From NCBI GenBank assembly GCA_020746875.1, contig JAGTJL010000006.1:806001-870000 (forward strand): DNA of 64,000 nucleotides. Direction: 5' to 3'. The notes below the pieces were generated by a model, which did not search any database, was not told where the DNA came from, and saw only the letters and a program-made list of their open reading frames with translations. This DNA comes from Rhexocercosporidium sp. MPI-PUGE-AT-0058. Lineage: Eukaryota; Ascomycota; Leotiomycetes; Helotiales. Positions 9,783-22,225 of the stretch are shown piece by piece. The position numbers were made by a program, and so were the translations under genes. The stretch's first letter is position 1. Every line of letters begins with the position of its first letter.

Positions 9783-12325
9783 ATGTACGGGTCTCGCCCT
9801 GTTGATCCTAGGTATCCAGCTACCGACAATCGTTATCAACCCCACCCTCAGCATCAGCCAGAGAGACAATCCCAAGTACACGAGGGTAATTACTCTAATG
9901 GTGACATTGCGGCGCCCAGTGCTCCCATTCCCCCAATTCCAACGTACTACCGAGCAACATCGCCGATACAGCCGCGCCCATCTGGATCTGGAGGCAGCCG
10001 CCGACATAGTGTCCCATCCCCTCCCTCTGGTCGACGTGGGCACGGCAAGCATGACCGTAGCAATCCGAATGATGCAGAGAGCCGTCTGCCTTCGAAGATC
10101 CCAAGAGCTCGCTACGAGCTCTCCCCAAGAGAAGGATTACCCGAAGCCAGCTCAGGTGGTAAGAATTACAATATTGACCCACCAACGAGGTGAGTACTTA
10201 TTAGTTCAACTCCATGGTTCTGTTCGCATAAGGTCCTACAATTGCTTTTAATCAAAGACCGACATAGCCAGTCTGTCTGGCTCTGTTTTTGAATCCTCTT
10301 GGTCCTGGAGAATGGCAGCTGACATGATGTTTGGTACCCAAGGTCGTCATCAGCCAGTACAGGACCGGCTTCTTTGGCACCCTCAGATTCACTTAGGACA
10401 TCTATGATATCATCCCCTAGAGTCCTTCGTGATCAAGGATACCACTACCAATACCAGGAGCTCGGAGATCTAGAGGTCAGATTGGTCAGAGTATTCCCGG
10501 AGAGAAAGACGAGGATCAAATGCGAAATAATCCATGCATCACTGGAGAATTGCCCTGAGTACATCGCAATATCTTACGCATGGGGGGACGCTGGCAACAC
10601 TCGGAAAATACAGCTTGAAGGCTTTCTAGTGTCGATCAGCGTCAGTCTCTATGGTGCATTAGACGCGCTTCGTCAGAAAGATCGGTCCATCCTAGTGTGG
10701 GTTGATGCCTTGTGTATCGACCAATCCAACAAAAACGAGCGAACACAGCAAATTCAATTGATGACTAGCATCTACAAGACGGCAGACTCGATGGCCATCT
10801 GGCTGGGTCCAGAAGCGGACGATAGCGATATGGCAACCGACTTGCTACGCGCCGTGGCGGACCATGCTTCTTCCCCAGAAAAGGTTTCTCGGTTGCTCTC
10901 GTCTCAAGTCGGAAAGCGCAATCTGGCAGGTGTGGTCTCGTTGTTCGAAAGAGATTATTGGAAAAGACTTTGGGTTGTCCAAGAAATCTTCAATGCAAGT
11001 TCGATTACAGTGTATTGTGGATCCACGAAGCTTCCATGGAGTGTTTACCAAAAGGCATCAGCCACCTTTGGCCGACACAGGGCAGATTTGGACAATTATT
11101 TTCCTGGCGGTCAAATGATTGACCGGCGCCTTACTATTGCCCCAACTCAATTCAGCTATACGCAAGTCTTGCTGTATCAGGGCCCAGGTAGCCTCCCAAA
11201 TCTCAAGTCATACATCGAACTTACACAAGGTTCCTTACTCGAAGTACTCCGTGCTTGCCGAAGGAAGCTAGCTTCAGATCCAAAGGACAAACTCTTTGGC
11301 GTGCTCGGTATTCTTCCAGAGGAAACTCGCATGGAGTTTCGTGCTGACTACAGCCTGTCGGTCAAGGATGTCTACACAGAGGTAGTGGACTACCTTTTGA
11401 AGACAACAGATCGTGTCGACGTGATCTGCGATGCCATCCACTTCCCAGTGCACACCGGATCAGCGAACCTCCCTTCCTATGTCCCAGACTGGTCACACAT
11501 CCCTCAGACTGCTGCCATGGGTGACAAATACAATTTTACAGCGTCAAGAGACAAAAAGGCGAATTGTAAATTTCTGGACGAGCGTCTCAATAAGCTTGAA
11601 CTGTCAGCCATTTATCTCGATAAAATCAGTTTGCACGGCATGGCCGTTGGTACACTTTGCACCATAGGAGACTACCTCATGGCGTTCTTACATGTATGTT
11701 CTAGTCTCCAACCTTCGTTCTTGAACATTAGGACCTCATCTCAAGAAGCAAGATCCAATCAGAATTTTTGTTTGAAACAGCGCTAATTTTTGTGAAGTGG
11801 AGGGCACTGCTCCTCGGTAACCTGGAAAACGAACCAGAAGAGATCAGTCTAATGGTTCAAGATGACTTTTGTAGGACACTGAGTCTCGGCCAGGTACCTC
11901 TCAGGTGGGGCGAGAAACACCAGTGGATGACCGTCTGCTACTACGTGTTTGCATCGCTCCTCCGAGAACGACTCCCTCACATGTCTCTTGATCGAAAGCT
12001 AGCTGGCTACGCTGATGCAAAGCTTGGCCTCGGCATAGACAACAGGAGACAGTTCCTGCAAAAGCATTTCGGGGATCAGATGATGGGGCGTTGTTTCTGT
12101 CGTACTGGGAATGGTTGGTTTGGGATGGGTTCGGGCTTCATGCTGCCAGGGGATTTTGTCGTTGTGCCTTTGGGTTGCTCTACACCTGTACTTCTGAGGC
12201 AGGAAGGGACGCGTGGGGAGTATCGGTTTGTGGGGGATGTGTATATTCATGGTTATATGCACGGTCGGGCTGTCGATGAATTAAGAGATGGAAAAAGAGA
12301 GGTGCTTAAGTATATCCTGCGTTGA
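9783..12325 (+). CDS. Heterokaryon-incompatibility (HET) domain protein
   Basis: Proposed exons 9783..10189, 10343..11693 and 11732..12325 give 783 residues. Intron 1 has a gtgagt donor and a weak aag acceptor, the only one that keeps frame without a stop. Intron 2 would be only 38 bp; a second in-frame acceptor at 11752 gives 59 bp. Residues 1-180 are disordered, rich in Pro, Ser, Gln and Arg. The HET domain runs from about 205 to 350, with AISYAWGD, the invariant-type VWVDALCIDQSNKNERTQQI, and DYWKRLWVVQEI. The C-terminal part has the usual cysteine/glycine stretch (GRCFCRTGNGWFGMG...PGDFVVVPLG). HET-domain proteins trigger growth arrest or cell death after fusion of unlike hyphae, and many are of unknown trigger. 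The gene sits at the edge of a gene-poor stretch, as is common for HET genes. Confidence 0.85.
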
Positions 12326-15300
12326 ATATACAGATTATCATGAACGGTCTATTGCAAGTTTCGGTACGGGGCACCAGACGCAATGACAGGGATGATTTGA
12401 CAGATGAATGACACAGATTTTTGCGACATTGAGAAGTTGAATTCATAGTTTCTCATGATACCTGCTGTACCTGGAGTGAGGCTTAATATAATCTCTCCAG
12501 CAAAGTCTTCGAGATGAGGGGACGTGAGCTAACGATAATCAGGGGGCAAAGCTGATTCTGGATTTCGCGGGGAACCACCAATTTTGTTTACATTTAAGCA
12601 TGAATCAGCGATTAAGCGCCATGTCGATCCCTCCCTATACTGAATACGCAACAAGGTAAACGTAGGAGACTTTTAACTCGAGAATCTGTGACTAGAATTC
12701 CAGCATTTCTATTGTGAAGTTATTGGCGACTGAAGGGAGGAGCTGGTAGATAGTGAACAGATCAACCCATTGTTCTTAAGTCGACGACGAAATCGAATCT
12801 TTTGAGGTTTACACCTACGACTATGAAGGAAATTGACAGGTGAGGAGGAAGTGACCTTGCAAGTCTCATGATGTGCGATACATTTACGCAAACTCATGTA
12901 AGTTCTTTACCACAATATGTTCGCGTATGTTTTCTATAAAAGCAAATCCATTGTGCCAAGCCAGAAAGAACAACACAGCCAAATACAGTCCCTGACAGAA
13001 AACAATAATCCATACAACATAGCATCAAATTCTGATTCGAGAAGTGGAAGACCAATAGTCACATCCACCGATGGCAAGGCTGAGCTTTACAGTCCTGCCG
13101 CAGCAGACCAGTGCAGCATCGCCTTAAATAGATAGCACTACGCATACATTGAGTTTCTCACGCAACGCTATCACATTGAGCAATCTTGCGAGTATGAAAA
13201 TCGAACCGTCGAGATTTCCTTATAGACGTGGTACTCAGGCTTTGAGTCTGCAATACTATCTGATTGCTGTTTGGCGGCGATGAAAGAATTAAAAGGATTT
13301 TGATCGTAAATTTGACCAAACGTTGGACAGCGGTAGGCGTGTTCTCAACCCTAAGTTTGAGTCTTACAATAGCAACAGTGAAAGCAGCAGCACTGAAGAA
13401 GAGGGTATCTATCGTGCCAAATTACAATCCCAGGCCCGGAATTCTCATTTCAGATTCATTCCCCCACCGTAGTCGAAGAAGAACTTGTTGACCGCCACTT
13501 TTCACAGGATTCCCTGTTGATTTGCGACTTTTCTCCAAATGGGGGATACGGACATAACAGCTGCCAGACGTGTAGTTTCAAAGCAATATTAATGACTGAA
13601 ATGACCACAAAGAGGTCAATCAGAAGTGTTGAATCATTAAAGCTACCGTCGATAACATTCGTACCATAATTTGAGGCTATTATTGCATCTTCCTCTGAGT
13701 ACTGTAAGTCTAGGAGGTAGTCAGGGATGTCTCGAGCACACAGCTTGGACAGGGTCTGCTTGATATGGAGAATGGCAATGTGCTGGATTAGCATCTTAAT
13801 AGCTTGAAGCTGTCTTTATTATCGACACGGATTAACTTTCTGTAACTCAATAAGCTGAGCGAGTGACCACTAAATGTAATAATCTTAGTGTAGCAGATGG
13901 ATCTCAAATGCGCCTCGATGAAGCTAGAAAGATCTCTCAAAACTGAGGTCTGTGTGATGGGCGGAGAGGCTCACCTTGACCCAGACCATGGCTTGGAAAC
14001 AACTAAATTTTGTGCTAAATCCCTTATTTTGAATTTACAAGTCCACAATAAAGATGGTATGGTTTACACTGTTTGCTTTGCTCTACTGCCAGAAGGGGGG
14101 AAAGAGAAATCTCAAAGCAATAGGTGCTAAAATGCCACTGGCATGTTTAACAGTTTCCATGTGGCCCAGTCCATAACCTTTGTCATTAAATTCTGCTTAC
14201 AGTTAACCCACACAACAATTCGCATTATAGTCCACTTTGATTCATAAAATAGCCATACAGCATTCGAAAATTACTTCTTGCCTCCAGCAGACAACCTGTT
14301 GTCTCAATTGACAAAGCTTGTCATTGCCTACCTTATCAATACTTTGGTATAACCTTTCCTGTGTCTCATTTTGCAATTTCCGGCCAAGTGATTATGGATT
14401 TGCTGTGCAGGCTTGGGATTCGGGAGGAAGGAGGGGCGCGAGAGAAATATAAAGGGGGGGGAGGGGGCTGAAAATGTGTTTGAAGTCAACTAGGTCGAAT
14501 ATGAAGGCACGAGTAACTTTGTGATCAGAGGATCATCTTGCAATGTTGCATTCGGAGTGGGAATGCCAAAATTCTTCGGATGGAAAGAGTATGCGATTCT
14601 AGGAGCGCAGAGCGAGGAGACGTGTCTAAAACACTTCAAACTATCCACAAAACAGGACATTCCTTTTTTCTGTCTTGGCAAACCAACTGATATATGTAGC
14701 TATCACAATTTATGGATGGATTTGTAAGGATGTCGTTGCATCCGAGAGACAACCTCATCGAGGGAATCATGCTACCTATCAGGGAGCTTAGCGAGAAAAG
14801 AAAAAAGGGGGGGTAGGTCTTGAATGATGCTTCGACATCAATGTTAATTCAGACGTTGTAAGGGTTCAATTAATTCCCTTTCCATCTTGTACAATTACCA
14901 GATAATTTTTGAGGGCACGGACGTAGAGAAATGATGGTGTTCTTTGTCTCCAATACGTGCCTTGGGCCCAATCTATGGCTAGCTCCCAACACAGGGCCAG
15001 ACTTCCTAACAGTGACGTCCCCAAAAGAATGGACCCACGGCTCAGTTAGCTACATCATTAACATTACTTTCGCGTAATTAAGTCAATCCTTCTGATTTCC
15101 CAAATATAGAACTCGAGATTATCATCACCATTCCTCACTATTTGTTCGTAATCATAACAGCAACCGCAACGCTATTTAGAAAATGGCCACCTCCTCTTCG
15201 ACCTAAATCAACAAGCATGGCAACATCATCCGGAAATTAGTCTCGGCTTTCAGACTCATCGCCATCGCAGTCTGTGTCGACGAGTTTTGTGCAATGCCTT

Positions 15301-16436
15301 ACGCCTTCATCATAGGACCATATGACAGGTTTTTCATCCTTTTGCCATGTCTCCAACGCTGGCACTGCATGAATTACTCTGCTACCAGCTCGAAACTGCG
15401 GAGGAATGCCTGCCTGTACGAGGCCACTGTCTCTTTTGTATTAGCACTCGGCTACTTGCTCTGCATGAAATTTTTATTTGTCGATGCATGGGGTACCGAG
15501 TGGAAGCAAAGTCGAGTGGGAAGAATTTTCGGGGGGTGGTTTGGGCCGAAGGAGGAGTTGGATACCTTATGTATGGACTTGGCGGAGAAGGGAGAGATCG
15601 TGTCGATTAAGACGAGTGAAATCGCTCTCTCCAAACTTTTGGGTGGGATGATGATGCAGATTCTTATCTGATACGCCTCGTGTTCTTCACGTTCTTGGTC
15701 CCAGGTGGCCTATTCCCATAGTTGTAGTTGGTTCCGTTGATGTAGGGAATCTGGGATGATACGTGAGAGTTCATGATCGTGAGGAGATGGAGCAAGGATT
15801 GTCCCGTATCAAGAATATACGCAAGGGGCATGCGGGATCGATGGAGTTTGGGACAAAACTGCGCTGATTGATCTGGCAGAAGAATTTCGTATATGTGATA
15901 ATACATCCTTGGACTGGCAAATGCTTCATTTATCGTCCGAATAGTAGCGAAAGTCTCCTCAACCCCTATACGATCGACTTCACTTTGAAGAAGCCGAGCA
16001 ATCAACCAACCCCGAGACCCCCTTCAAAACTTTATCCCTTCTACAAAACAAGCTTATGGCTCGTTATGTGGCTATCGATCTGCGTCTCACTTATTGATGT
16101 CCTCTCTATCACTTATTACATACACAGCGGTCCAACGATGACTTCGATGGTCTACCTATGTGGCTCCATCCTGGCGCTCAGAGTCTGAATAAGGAGTGGC
16201 ACATGGCTATGATGGGAAATCTAGGGATGATTTTGATTTATTGAGCATTGATGGCCAATTGGTTGATGAAAGAGTGTGAGGAGGGGCGAAGGGAGGGAGG
16301 TGAGAGGGGTGTCAAGGCAGACGGGGTCTGGGAAGAGATAGAGGGAAGGAGAATCTGGTATGCCATGTGATTCAAAAGACGCAGAAGAGTACAATGGGGT
16401 GGTAAGCCCTTTTTCCAAATTCTCTTTGCATTCTCA
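12326..16436. other. Gene-poor stretch, 4.1 kb
   Basis: No gene I can support. AT-rich with scattered short frames. A G-rich run lies near 14450-14470. A 125-residue frame at 15294-15671, extendable upstream across one TAA to an ATG at 15183, and a minus-strand frame at 15664-16005 look mildly protein-like but match nothing I know. Confidence 0.45.
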
Positions 16437-17285
16437 TCAGGCTCTACCCGTACTTTGCGTAAGCCCGCCATCGACAACAATTTCTGTCCCGGTGATATAA
16501 TTCGCCTCCTTGCTAGCTAGAAACAAGACCGCATTGGCCACATCCCATGCACTGCCCATCTTCCCTGTCGGCACCTGCGCATCGCGAACCTTGCAATATC
16601 CCTCGTAATCACCTCCTGCGTATTTATCTGCGAGCATCTTCACCAGTGGAGTGTTTATCAGACCGGGAACAACGGTATTTAATCTCACACCCTTGTCTGC
16701 GTAGATGACAGCCGTGGTGCGAGTGAACGAAAGAATTGCGGCCTTGGTGGTGGAATAAGCTACTTGCGGTTTGCCGATATAACGAAGTCCAGAAACAGAG
16801 CTGATGTTGACGATATTTCCACCAGAAGACTGAGCAATCATGATTGGTAAGACGAGATGCGTCGTCAGGTACACGGATTTGAGATTGACATCCATCTGAG
16901 CATCCCAAACCTCTTCCGTCAACGACGCCGGATCACCAGGTTCACTTCTCCCGACATTGTTGATCAAGATGTCTATCCGTCCATGCTTCTTCATACAGGC
17001 GTCCACGAATTCTTTCATAGAAGTGGAAGACGTACAGTCTGATTCCATGACCGTGATATCTGTCTTGGGGTTCTCGGCGAGGATTTGAGATTTGGTTGTT
17101 TCGGCAGCGGAGAGGTTTATGTCACAGCCAAAGATGATGCCTCCTTGACGGGCAAAGAGCGTTGCGATTGCGACGCCGTTTCCCCAGCCAGATCCAACGC
17201 AGCCGATTCCAGTGAGGAGAACGACTTGATTGGTCATATCATGCATCTTGCGGATAATTGGGGGAGCTTCGACGTCCGCCATCAT
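16437..17285 (-). CDS. Short-chain dehydrogenase/reductase (classical SDR)
   Basis: A single exon of 282 residues starting MMADVEAPP. The cofactor loop reads LLTGIGCVGSGWGNG, a glycine-rich variant of TGxxxGxG, and is followed by the acidic end of strand two (GCDINLS), which suggests NAD rather than NADP. NNVGRSEPGD replaces the usual NNAG. The catalytic set is present: Ser in NISSVSG, and Tyr and Lys in YSTTK. The C-terminal strand ITGTEIVVDGGLT is typical of the family. These enzymes oxidise or reduce an alcohol or carbonyl; the substrate cannot be predicted. No cofactor partner or cluster gene adjoins it; the next gene upstream on the same strand is UTP15, about 200 bp away. Length is usual. 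Confidence 0.88.
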   Translation of the reverse strand: MMADVEAPPIIRKMHDMTNQVVLLTGIGCVGSGWGNGVAIATLFARQGGIIFGCDINLSAAETTKSQILAENPKTDITVMESDCTSSTSMKEFVDACMKKHGRIDILINNVGRSEPGDPASLTEEVWDAQMDVNLKSVYLTTHLVLPIMIAQSSGGNIVNISSVSGLRYIGKPQVAYSTTKAAILSFTRTTAVIYADKGVRLNTVVPGLINTPLVKMLADKYAGGDYEGYCKVRDAQVPTGKMGSAWDVANAVLFLASKEANYITGTEIVVDGGLTQSTGRA

Positions 17286-17490
17286 GAGGAAACATACGCC
17301 GAGTGTATGAAAGAATGAGAAGTCAAAGACCGCATTGAAATGATATCAAATTCTAGGAAGCCGATGACGGAAGGTGGGGTAAAAACGCGGGGTACAGAAT
17401 TTCCACCAGTGCGCCGTTTTAAAGCCTCTCCAAGACCTCTCCTGAACGCCAGTGCTATGCAATGTACAAACCAGCCAACGAACCATAATC

Positions 17491-19107
17491 CTATGGCCGA
17501 GGAGTCAACAAAAGCTTCAGCATTCCTTGCGTCTGGATCATCTGCTGGATAGTCTCTGCTTCAATGTTGACACTCCTGTGCAATGCCTTGAAACTCTTCT
17601 CAATTTCCTCCGATTCTAGAACCCTCTCCCGGTAGAGATCGATGAGCAAGTCCGCTACCTCATGGATGACCTTCGAGTATTGTGGATACGCTAGGTATTT
17701 GCTGACCCATCTGAATATCGGTACCACAGTCGTCTCATCCCTATCTTCCAGTGCAACCTTCAGTGCATTTCGGTATCTCAACTCCTGCAAGACATCGAAT
17801 ACTTTTGCTGAAGGCTGCTTTCGTTGCTCCAATACTGCATCAAGAGCATGTGCATATCTCCCTTGACGCAAATCTCGCTCCCAGACAGTTTCAGGGGTAG
17901 CTCTCCTCGCGACCTCAATGTTGATCTTCTGTACGGCCGAATCCGTCGCTGGAGCCATTTTTTGTGCTTCTTTATTTAGCTTCGTCATTGCTTCTGCCCT
18001 CTTCCTCTTTTTGTTCTTCGCATCGTAGATGTCAAGCGTTCCGTCAAGTAGGGCCTCCATTTCCTTCTTCTTATGTCGCTCCTCTGCCTGTTCTTTTCCC
18101 CTCAAGCGGGTCTTTACCGACAATGCTCCAGACTGCATTCCAACAGCAAGAAGTCTGTCTTCCTGGTTTGCGCCCGATGCAATTACGTTGACGGAGAGGA
18201 CAGGTGAGTTGTATTTAGATCCGGCAACTATGTTCCATTGTGACGTCTCGAAGATCTTGACGTGACCATCGAGTCCTCCACTAACAAGTCTTGTTCCATT
18301 CGACGCCAAGCAGAGCGAAGTCACGGTCTTTTGGTGATTCTTGAGTAGCTGCAAAGGCTTTCCGGCAACGAGGTCCAGTACTGATATTTGGTTGTCGGCT
18401 GCGGCCAGGATTGTTGTGCCAGAGGGCATTGGGAGGACTGTTTCGACTGGTGCGGCGTGCTTGAAAATCATGGCAGCTTTTGTTGCTATCCTGGGATCCC
18501 AAAGTCTGACAGTCGCGTCATAACTTCCTGTTACCAGCATATTCGACATTGTCCCTGGCAAGAAACATCCACTTCTGACATAGTCGGAGTGTCCAATAAA
18601 TTTCGCAGTGCTCTCTTGACTTGGAAGATCCCATAACCTGACAGTGCGATCATCACTTGCGCTCATAAGAGTTGTCATCTCGGTCGGCGAGAACTTCGTT
18701 GCCCAGACTGGCTGCTTGTGCTCGTCCCATGTCTTTAAAATTGCTCTCTCCTTCATATCAAACACCTGTATCCTTCCTGAATCGTCTCCAGCCACCATAA
18801 CACGGCCATCCCGTCTGATTTCAGCACTGTGCGCAATGTCCGAGAAACGTGTGATCGTCTTGATAAGTTTTCGAGTCTGTATCGAGTAGACCTGCACGCG
18901 CGTACCTGCAGTCACCACGAATGAATCATTGTTTGAAGGCTGTAGGGAATTTCGGGAAGGCGGTGGGAATGAGATGTGGGTGACCGGGGACTGGCATGGC
19001 AGGTTCTGCGAATGCTTGAAGCTCTTCCAGTACCTTTGATCGGGTGTAATTGGTGATGGTCCACTAGGGAATTTTGACGGCTGAATCTTCTGGACTGGAT
19101 GCGACAT
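17491..19107 (-). CDS. UTP15: U3 snoRNP/SSU processome WD40 protein Utp15
   Basis: A single exon of 538 residues from the ATG at 19107 (MSHPVQKIQPSKFP); the frame runs 45 bases further upstream but without an ATG. Residues ~60-340 form WD40 repeats: DDSGRIQVFDM, DEHKQPVWATKFSP, SASDDRTVRLWDL, GHSDYVRSGCFLPG, GSYDATVRLWDPR, GGLDGHVKIFET. A lysine-rich linker (KNKKRKRAEAM) precedes the Utp15 C-terminal helical domain, recognised by RATPETVWERDLRQGRYAHA and the final RSVNIEAETIQQMIQ. In yeast Utp15 belongs to the t-UTP/UtpA module that binds nascent pre-rRNA in the nucleolus, supporting rDNA transcription and 18S processing. Housekeeping role expected. Confidence 0.92.
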   Translation of the reverse strand: MSHPVQKIQPSKFPSGPSPITPDQRYWKSFKHSQNLPCQSPVTHISFPPPSRNSLQPSNNDSFVVTAGTRVQVYSIQTRKLIKTITRFSDIAHSAEIRRDGRVMVAGDDSGRIQVFDMKERAILKTWDEHKQPVWATKFSPTEMTTLMSASDDRTVRLWDLPSQESTAKFIGHSDYVRSGCFLPGTMSNMLVTGSYDATVRLWDPRIATKAAMIFKHAAPVETVLPMPSGTTILAAADNQISVLDLVAGKPLQLLKNHQKTVTSLCLASNGTRLVSGGLDGHVKIFETSQWNIVAGSKYNSPVLSVNVIASGANQEDRLLAVGMQSGALSVKTRLRGKEQAEERHKKKEMEALLDGTLDIYDAKNKKRKRAEAMTKLNKEAQKMAPATDSAVQKINIEVARRATPETVWERDLRQGRYAHALDAVLEQRKQPSAKVFDVLQELRYRNALKVALEDRDETTVVPIFRWVSKYLAYPQYSKVIHEVADLLIDLYRERVLESEEIEKSFKALHRSVNIEAETIQQMIQTQGMLKLLLTPRP

Positions 19108-20631
19108 CTTGCGAGCGCGTGGTGTTGCACAATCGACCAGAGAAAGGTTCAACAGTGCTTCAAAGTATTTTTTTCCTTCACACGAGGCTAGGCTAAGCTC
19201 GAGGTGGCCTAGTACACAGTGGCGCCACCATCTGATATAAACGTGACCCGATTGGTACCCAAGCTCCTACGTTTGACCTTCTTGTTTCAATCACGAGAAA
19301 TACTGATGGTTGATATTTTGTAAAAGCAGACATATGAATAATTCAAAATTTTGTAGTTGCGAGCTCAGAATCGCAAAGGTTGAGTTCCATGGCTGGCAGC
19401 AGACAACCAAGTTGCCCCTTTTCCTTCTGGGAGGATACATGTCCCTATGTCGTTTGGAACACGGAATTACGACAAAATATGTAGGCCCGGTACGTCGGGC
19501 CGAACTTTGTGTTTTCGACTCAATAATTCTTATTCTAATTTGTTTTGGCGATAGCGTTTGTTTTGTTTTTGGTTCTGTAAGCGAGGTTGAACTTGGAGAC
19601 TTTATTGTTGACCTTTAGTGATACCCCGCTGTCTGTTCGCCTCGAGGATGACAAATTTTGCTGTGTTAACCTAAATCAAAGCTCTCACCTACAATCTCTT
19701 CTTTTCTGAAAGGCTGGGCTGTGGTAATACGACTTCCCGAACTTGGTTGGTCAAAGGAAATTATCAAGGCGCCTTCCAGGTTGTTCAACGTCATGCCAAA
19801 GACTCCTAGGTTTGCCGATTCCAAGCATCAAACAAACCATATTCTTTGTTAAAGCCTCTCAATTAGAGCGAAGCGTACAAATTCAAGCTTCTTAAGCATG
19901 TTCTAACACTGATTTACGAGCACTATCAAAGTTCCCTCCGAAGACAATACATCTGAGGTGTCCTTCTAGACACTAACCACTGCTCTCGTGCTGCTACAAT
20001 GACAATAGTTAGCGATCAATCGAAGTGAAACACACAATTGATATATTATGAGAAAGTGTTACAGGTGCTTACAAGTGCCTAATTCTTTTTTAATGATTTT
20101 CCATGTGGGTGGAAATTGGTCAGTATTGGCTGATCGTTAATCGTACTTTAGGCTTTCAAAATGTATCTTCATCAGTCCTGATGAGGGACTAAAATGATGA
20201 TGTTCAAGGCAAAGAGGTGACTAAGATATCATTAACTCTGAAAAGGGTTTTTCGTTATGTTGAAATGGGCGAGGTGAAGTTGAGCGATTCAAGAGGATGT
20301 AAACAACGCAGATCACTTTTGCTGGGACCAATCTCTACCTCTGACTTGTTTTATGCGTGAGCTGACCGGCCTGATCGTAATTATTGACTTTCGTACTACG
20401 TTTTTAGCAAGGAAGAACGACCGTCCCTTCTTTACTTTTCCAGTCTCAGATGCCCTTTCCCATTTCCAGAAGTCTCGCTTCACCCCTGGTCGACCAGCGA
20501 CATTGGGATTAGTGCCATGGCCGCCAACTACATCTCTCCGCTCATTTTCCTTTGTACCATCTAATATGAGCAACACACAACAGGCAATGCTCCTTCGCGA
20601 CAAGACAGTAACTTGAGCCAACTCTTCATGC
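19108..20631. other. Intergenic, 1.5 kb
   Basis: No gene recognised. It contains the UTP15 promoter and AT-rich sequence with stops in all frames. A frame at 19310-19618 begins without a convincing start context and is not protein-like. Confidence 0.45.
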
Positions 20632-21854
20632 GTGAATGTCGAAAGTTTAACCTCTCGCTGCCCTGCAGTCTCAGTGGCGCCAACAATTCAAATTTTCGAT
20701 CCAGACGGTGATCTCATCTTCATCCTCCCAAGCATCACTCCAAATGATGTTGACACCGCAGAAGTCCCAGAGCCTACTCGAAAGAAGGCAAAATTGAGCA
20801 TCTCTAGCACTTAGTCCAACATCTACCTTCACCAAGGCAACTGACATGCTATACCAGACCAACCAAGACGTTTGAAAAGAACGCAGATATTCGCATGCAG
20901 ATCTCTACCAAGCACATGTCACTAGCAAGCCCGGTATTCAAAACCATATTGAGCCATGGATTTGCAAAAGGTGAAGCGCTTCAAAATAATGGCGAAGCTG
21001 AGATACCATTACCTAACGATGACCCCACCACGTTCACAGTCCTTTTGGATGTCATTCACGGAAGAGGACGTCGCGTACCTCGTGATTTAGATTTGAAGAC
21101 GCTCGCGCTCGTCCAAGTCGCCGTCGATAAATACCAACTACACTAATTTACTGAGGCCTACTCGAACGTTTGGATCATAGATGGTGAAGATAATTCGGGC
21201 CATCTCCAATTCGACAGGGTGATGATTCGGGTCTCTTCCTTCCACTCAAGTGGCTAATGATATCTTGGGTTTTCCAAAAATCTGATATGTTTCATACCGT
21301 CACTTCGGAACTTGTGTTTGATGGCAGTTGCTTTAATCGGCGGCAGAGATATACATTCCTAGTAGAAACGAACTTCTTCCAATTCCGTCCATCATTCTTG
21401 GTAAGATTCCAAAACTTGCCACAAAGGTGTCAATTTTAACATGTGGTAGAACGAATGCGAACAAACAACGAAGGAATAATCGCCACTCTCTATGCTGGCT
21501 CAGACTCACAGATTAGTAAATACATATCTCCAACCAATTTTGGCATAATCAAGAGGTTCCGTTTGTAACACCAGCGGCAACACCAAGAGGAATCGCGAGT
21601 GTGACGCATTGGTACTGGGCTCTCCTATTCAAAGTATCTCCCAGCACCTTCCCGTTTGGCCAGATCCTGGGCCCCCATACTCCTTTTCTGCACAGAGTCT
21701 CAACCAGCAGATCACCCGTTTAGGAATGTCCTCGCAATGCGGCTATTCTTATGAATGCGCCAGGCGAGGACCGATTACAAGAGAAACTTCAGCATACATT
21801 GCTAGGATCAACGCCTTGAACTCGAAGAATTTCCCGACCGCTAAGGAGCATTGA
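20632..21854 (+). pseudogene. BTB/POZ family pseudogene (copy 1)
   Basis: The remains follow the three-exon plan of the intact copies. FDPDGDLIFILPS lies in the first part. After an intron-like gap ending near 20857, the BTB core reads MQISTKHMSLASPVFKTIL, then EIPLPNDDPTTFTVLLDVIH and VAVDKYQLH. There the frame is cut by a TAA at 21144-21146, where reading on gives FTEAYSNVWI. Frame changes between about 21190 and 21240 and again before 21380 separate WLMISWVFQKSDMF and LPIPSIIL, the latter followed by gtaaga. The C-terminal domain is seen at 21600-21854 (CDALVLGSPIQSISQHLP). At least one nonsense change and two frameshifts make it non-functional as read. No start codon survives in frame at the 5' end. 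Confidence 0.8.
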
Positions 21855-22225
21855 GGCTCTAAGAACTCAGCTAAGAGGTAGCAAGCTAACAGTTATAAGA
21901 AGCAGATGTTCATAATCTTCGATTGACAGTAGACATGGTGTGGCAGATATCAACGGGGGAATGTTTCCTCTGATCTGGTGCTACGACGACCAACTATTTT
22001 GGATGGTCTGAAGCCAATCACTCTCGCTGCTATTGCTTGGTGAAGTCGGTCCACTGTCACTTGCATGTCGCTCGGGGCGATGCAGCTATTGATCAATGCC
22101 TAGTTCCCCTGCCTGAGACATTTCCCTGGCATCTCCAAATTAGACACTTGCCCTGTCTTCAATATCATTGAGGTGGGACTCGTTGCCTCGGAGCAGCTGT
22201 TAACCCTCAGCATCTGCCCATTGTA
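21855..22225. other. Intergenic between convergent BTB copies 1 and 2
   Basis: No gene recognised in these 371 bases, where the 3' ends of the two paralogues face each other. Confidence 0.5.

Noticed and set aside
15664..16005. 113-residue minus-strand frame
   Set aside because: Composition is protein-like but the plus strand is open over part of it too, and no family or splice structure is evident.
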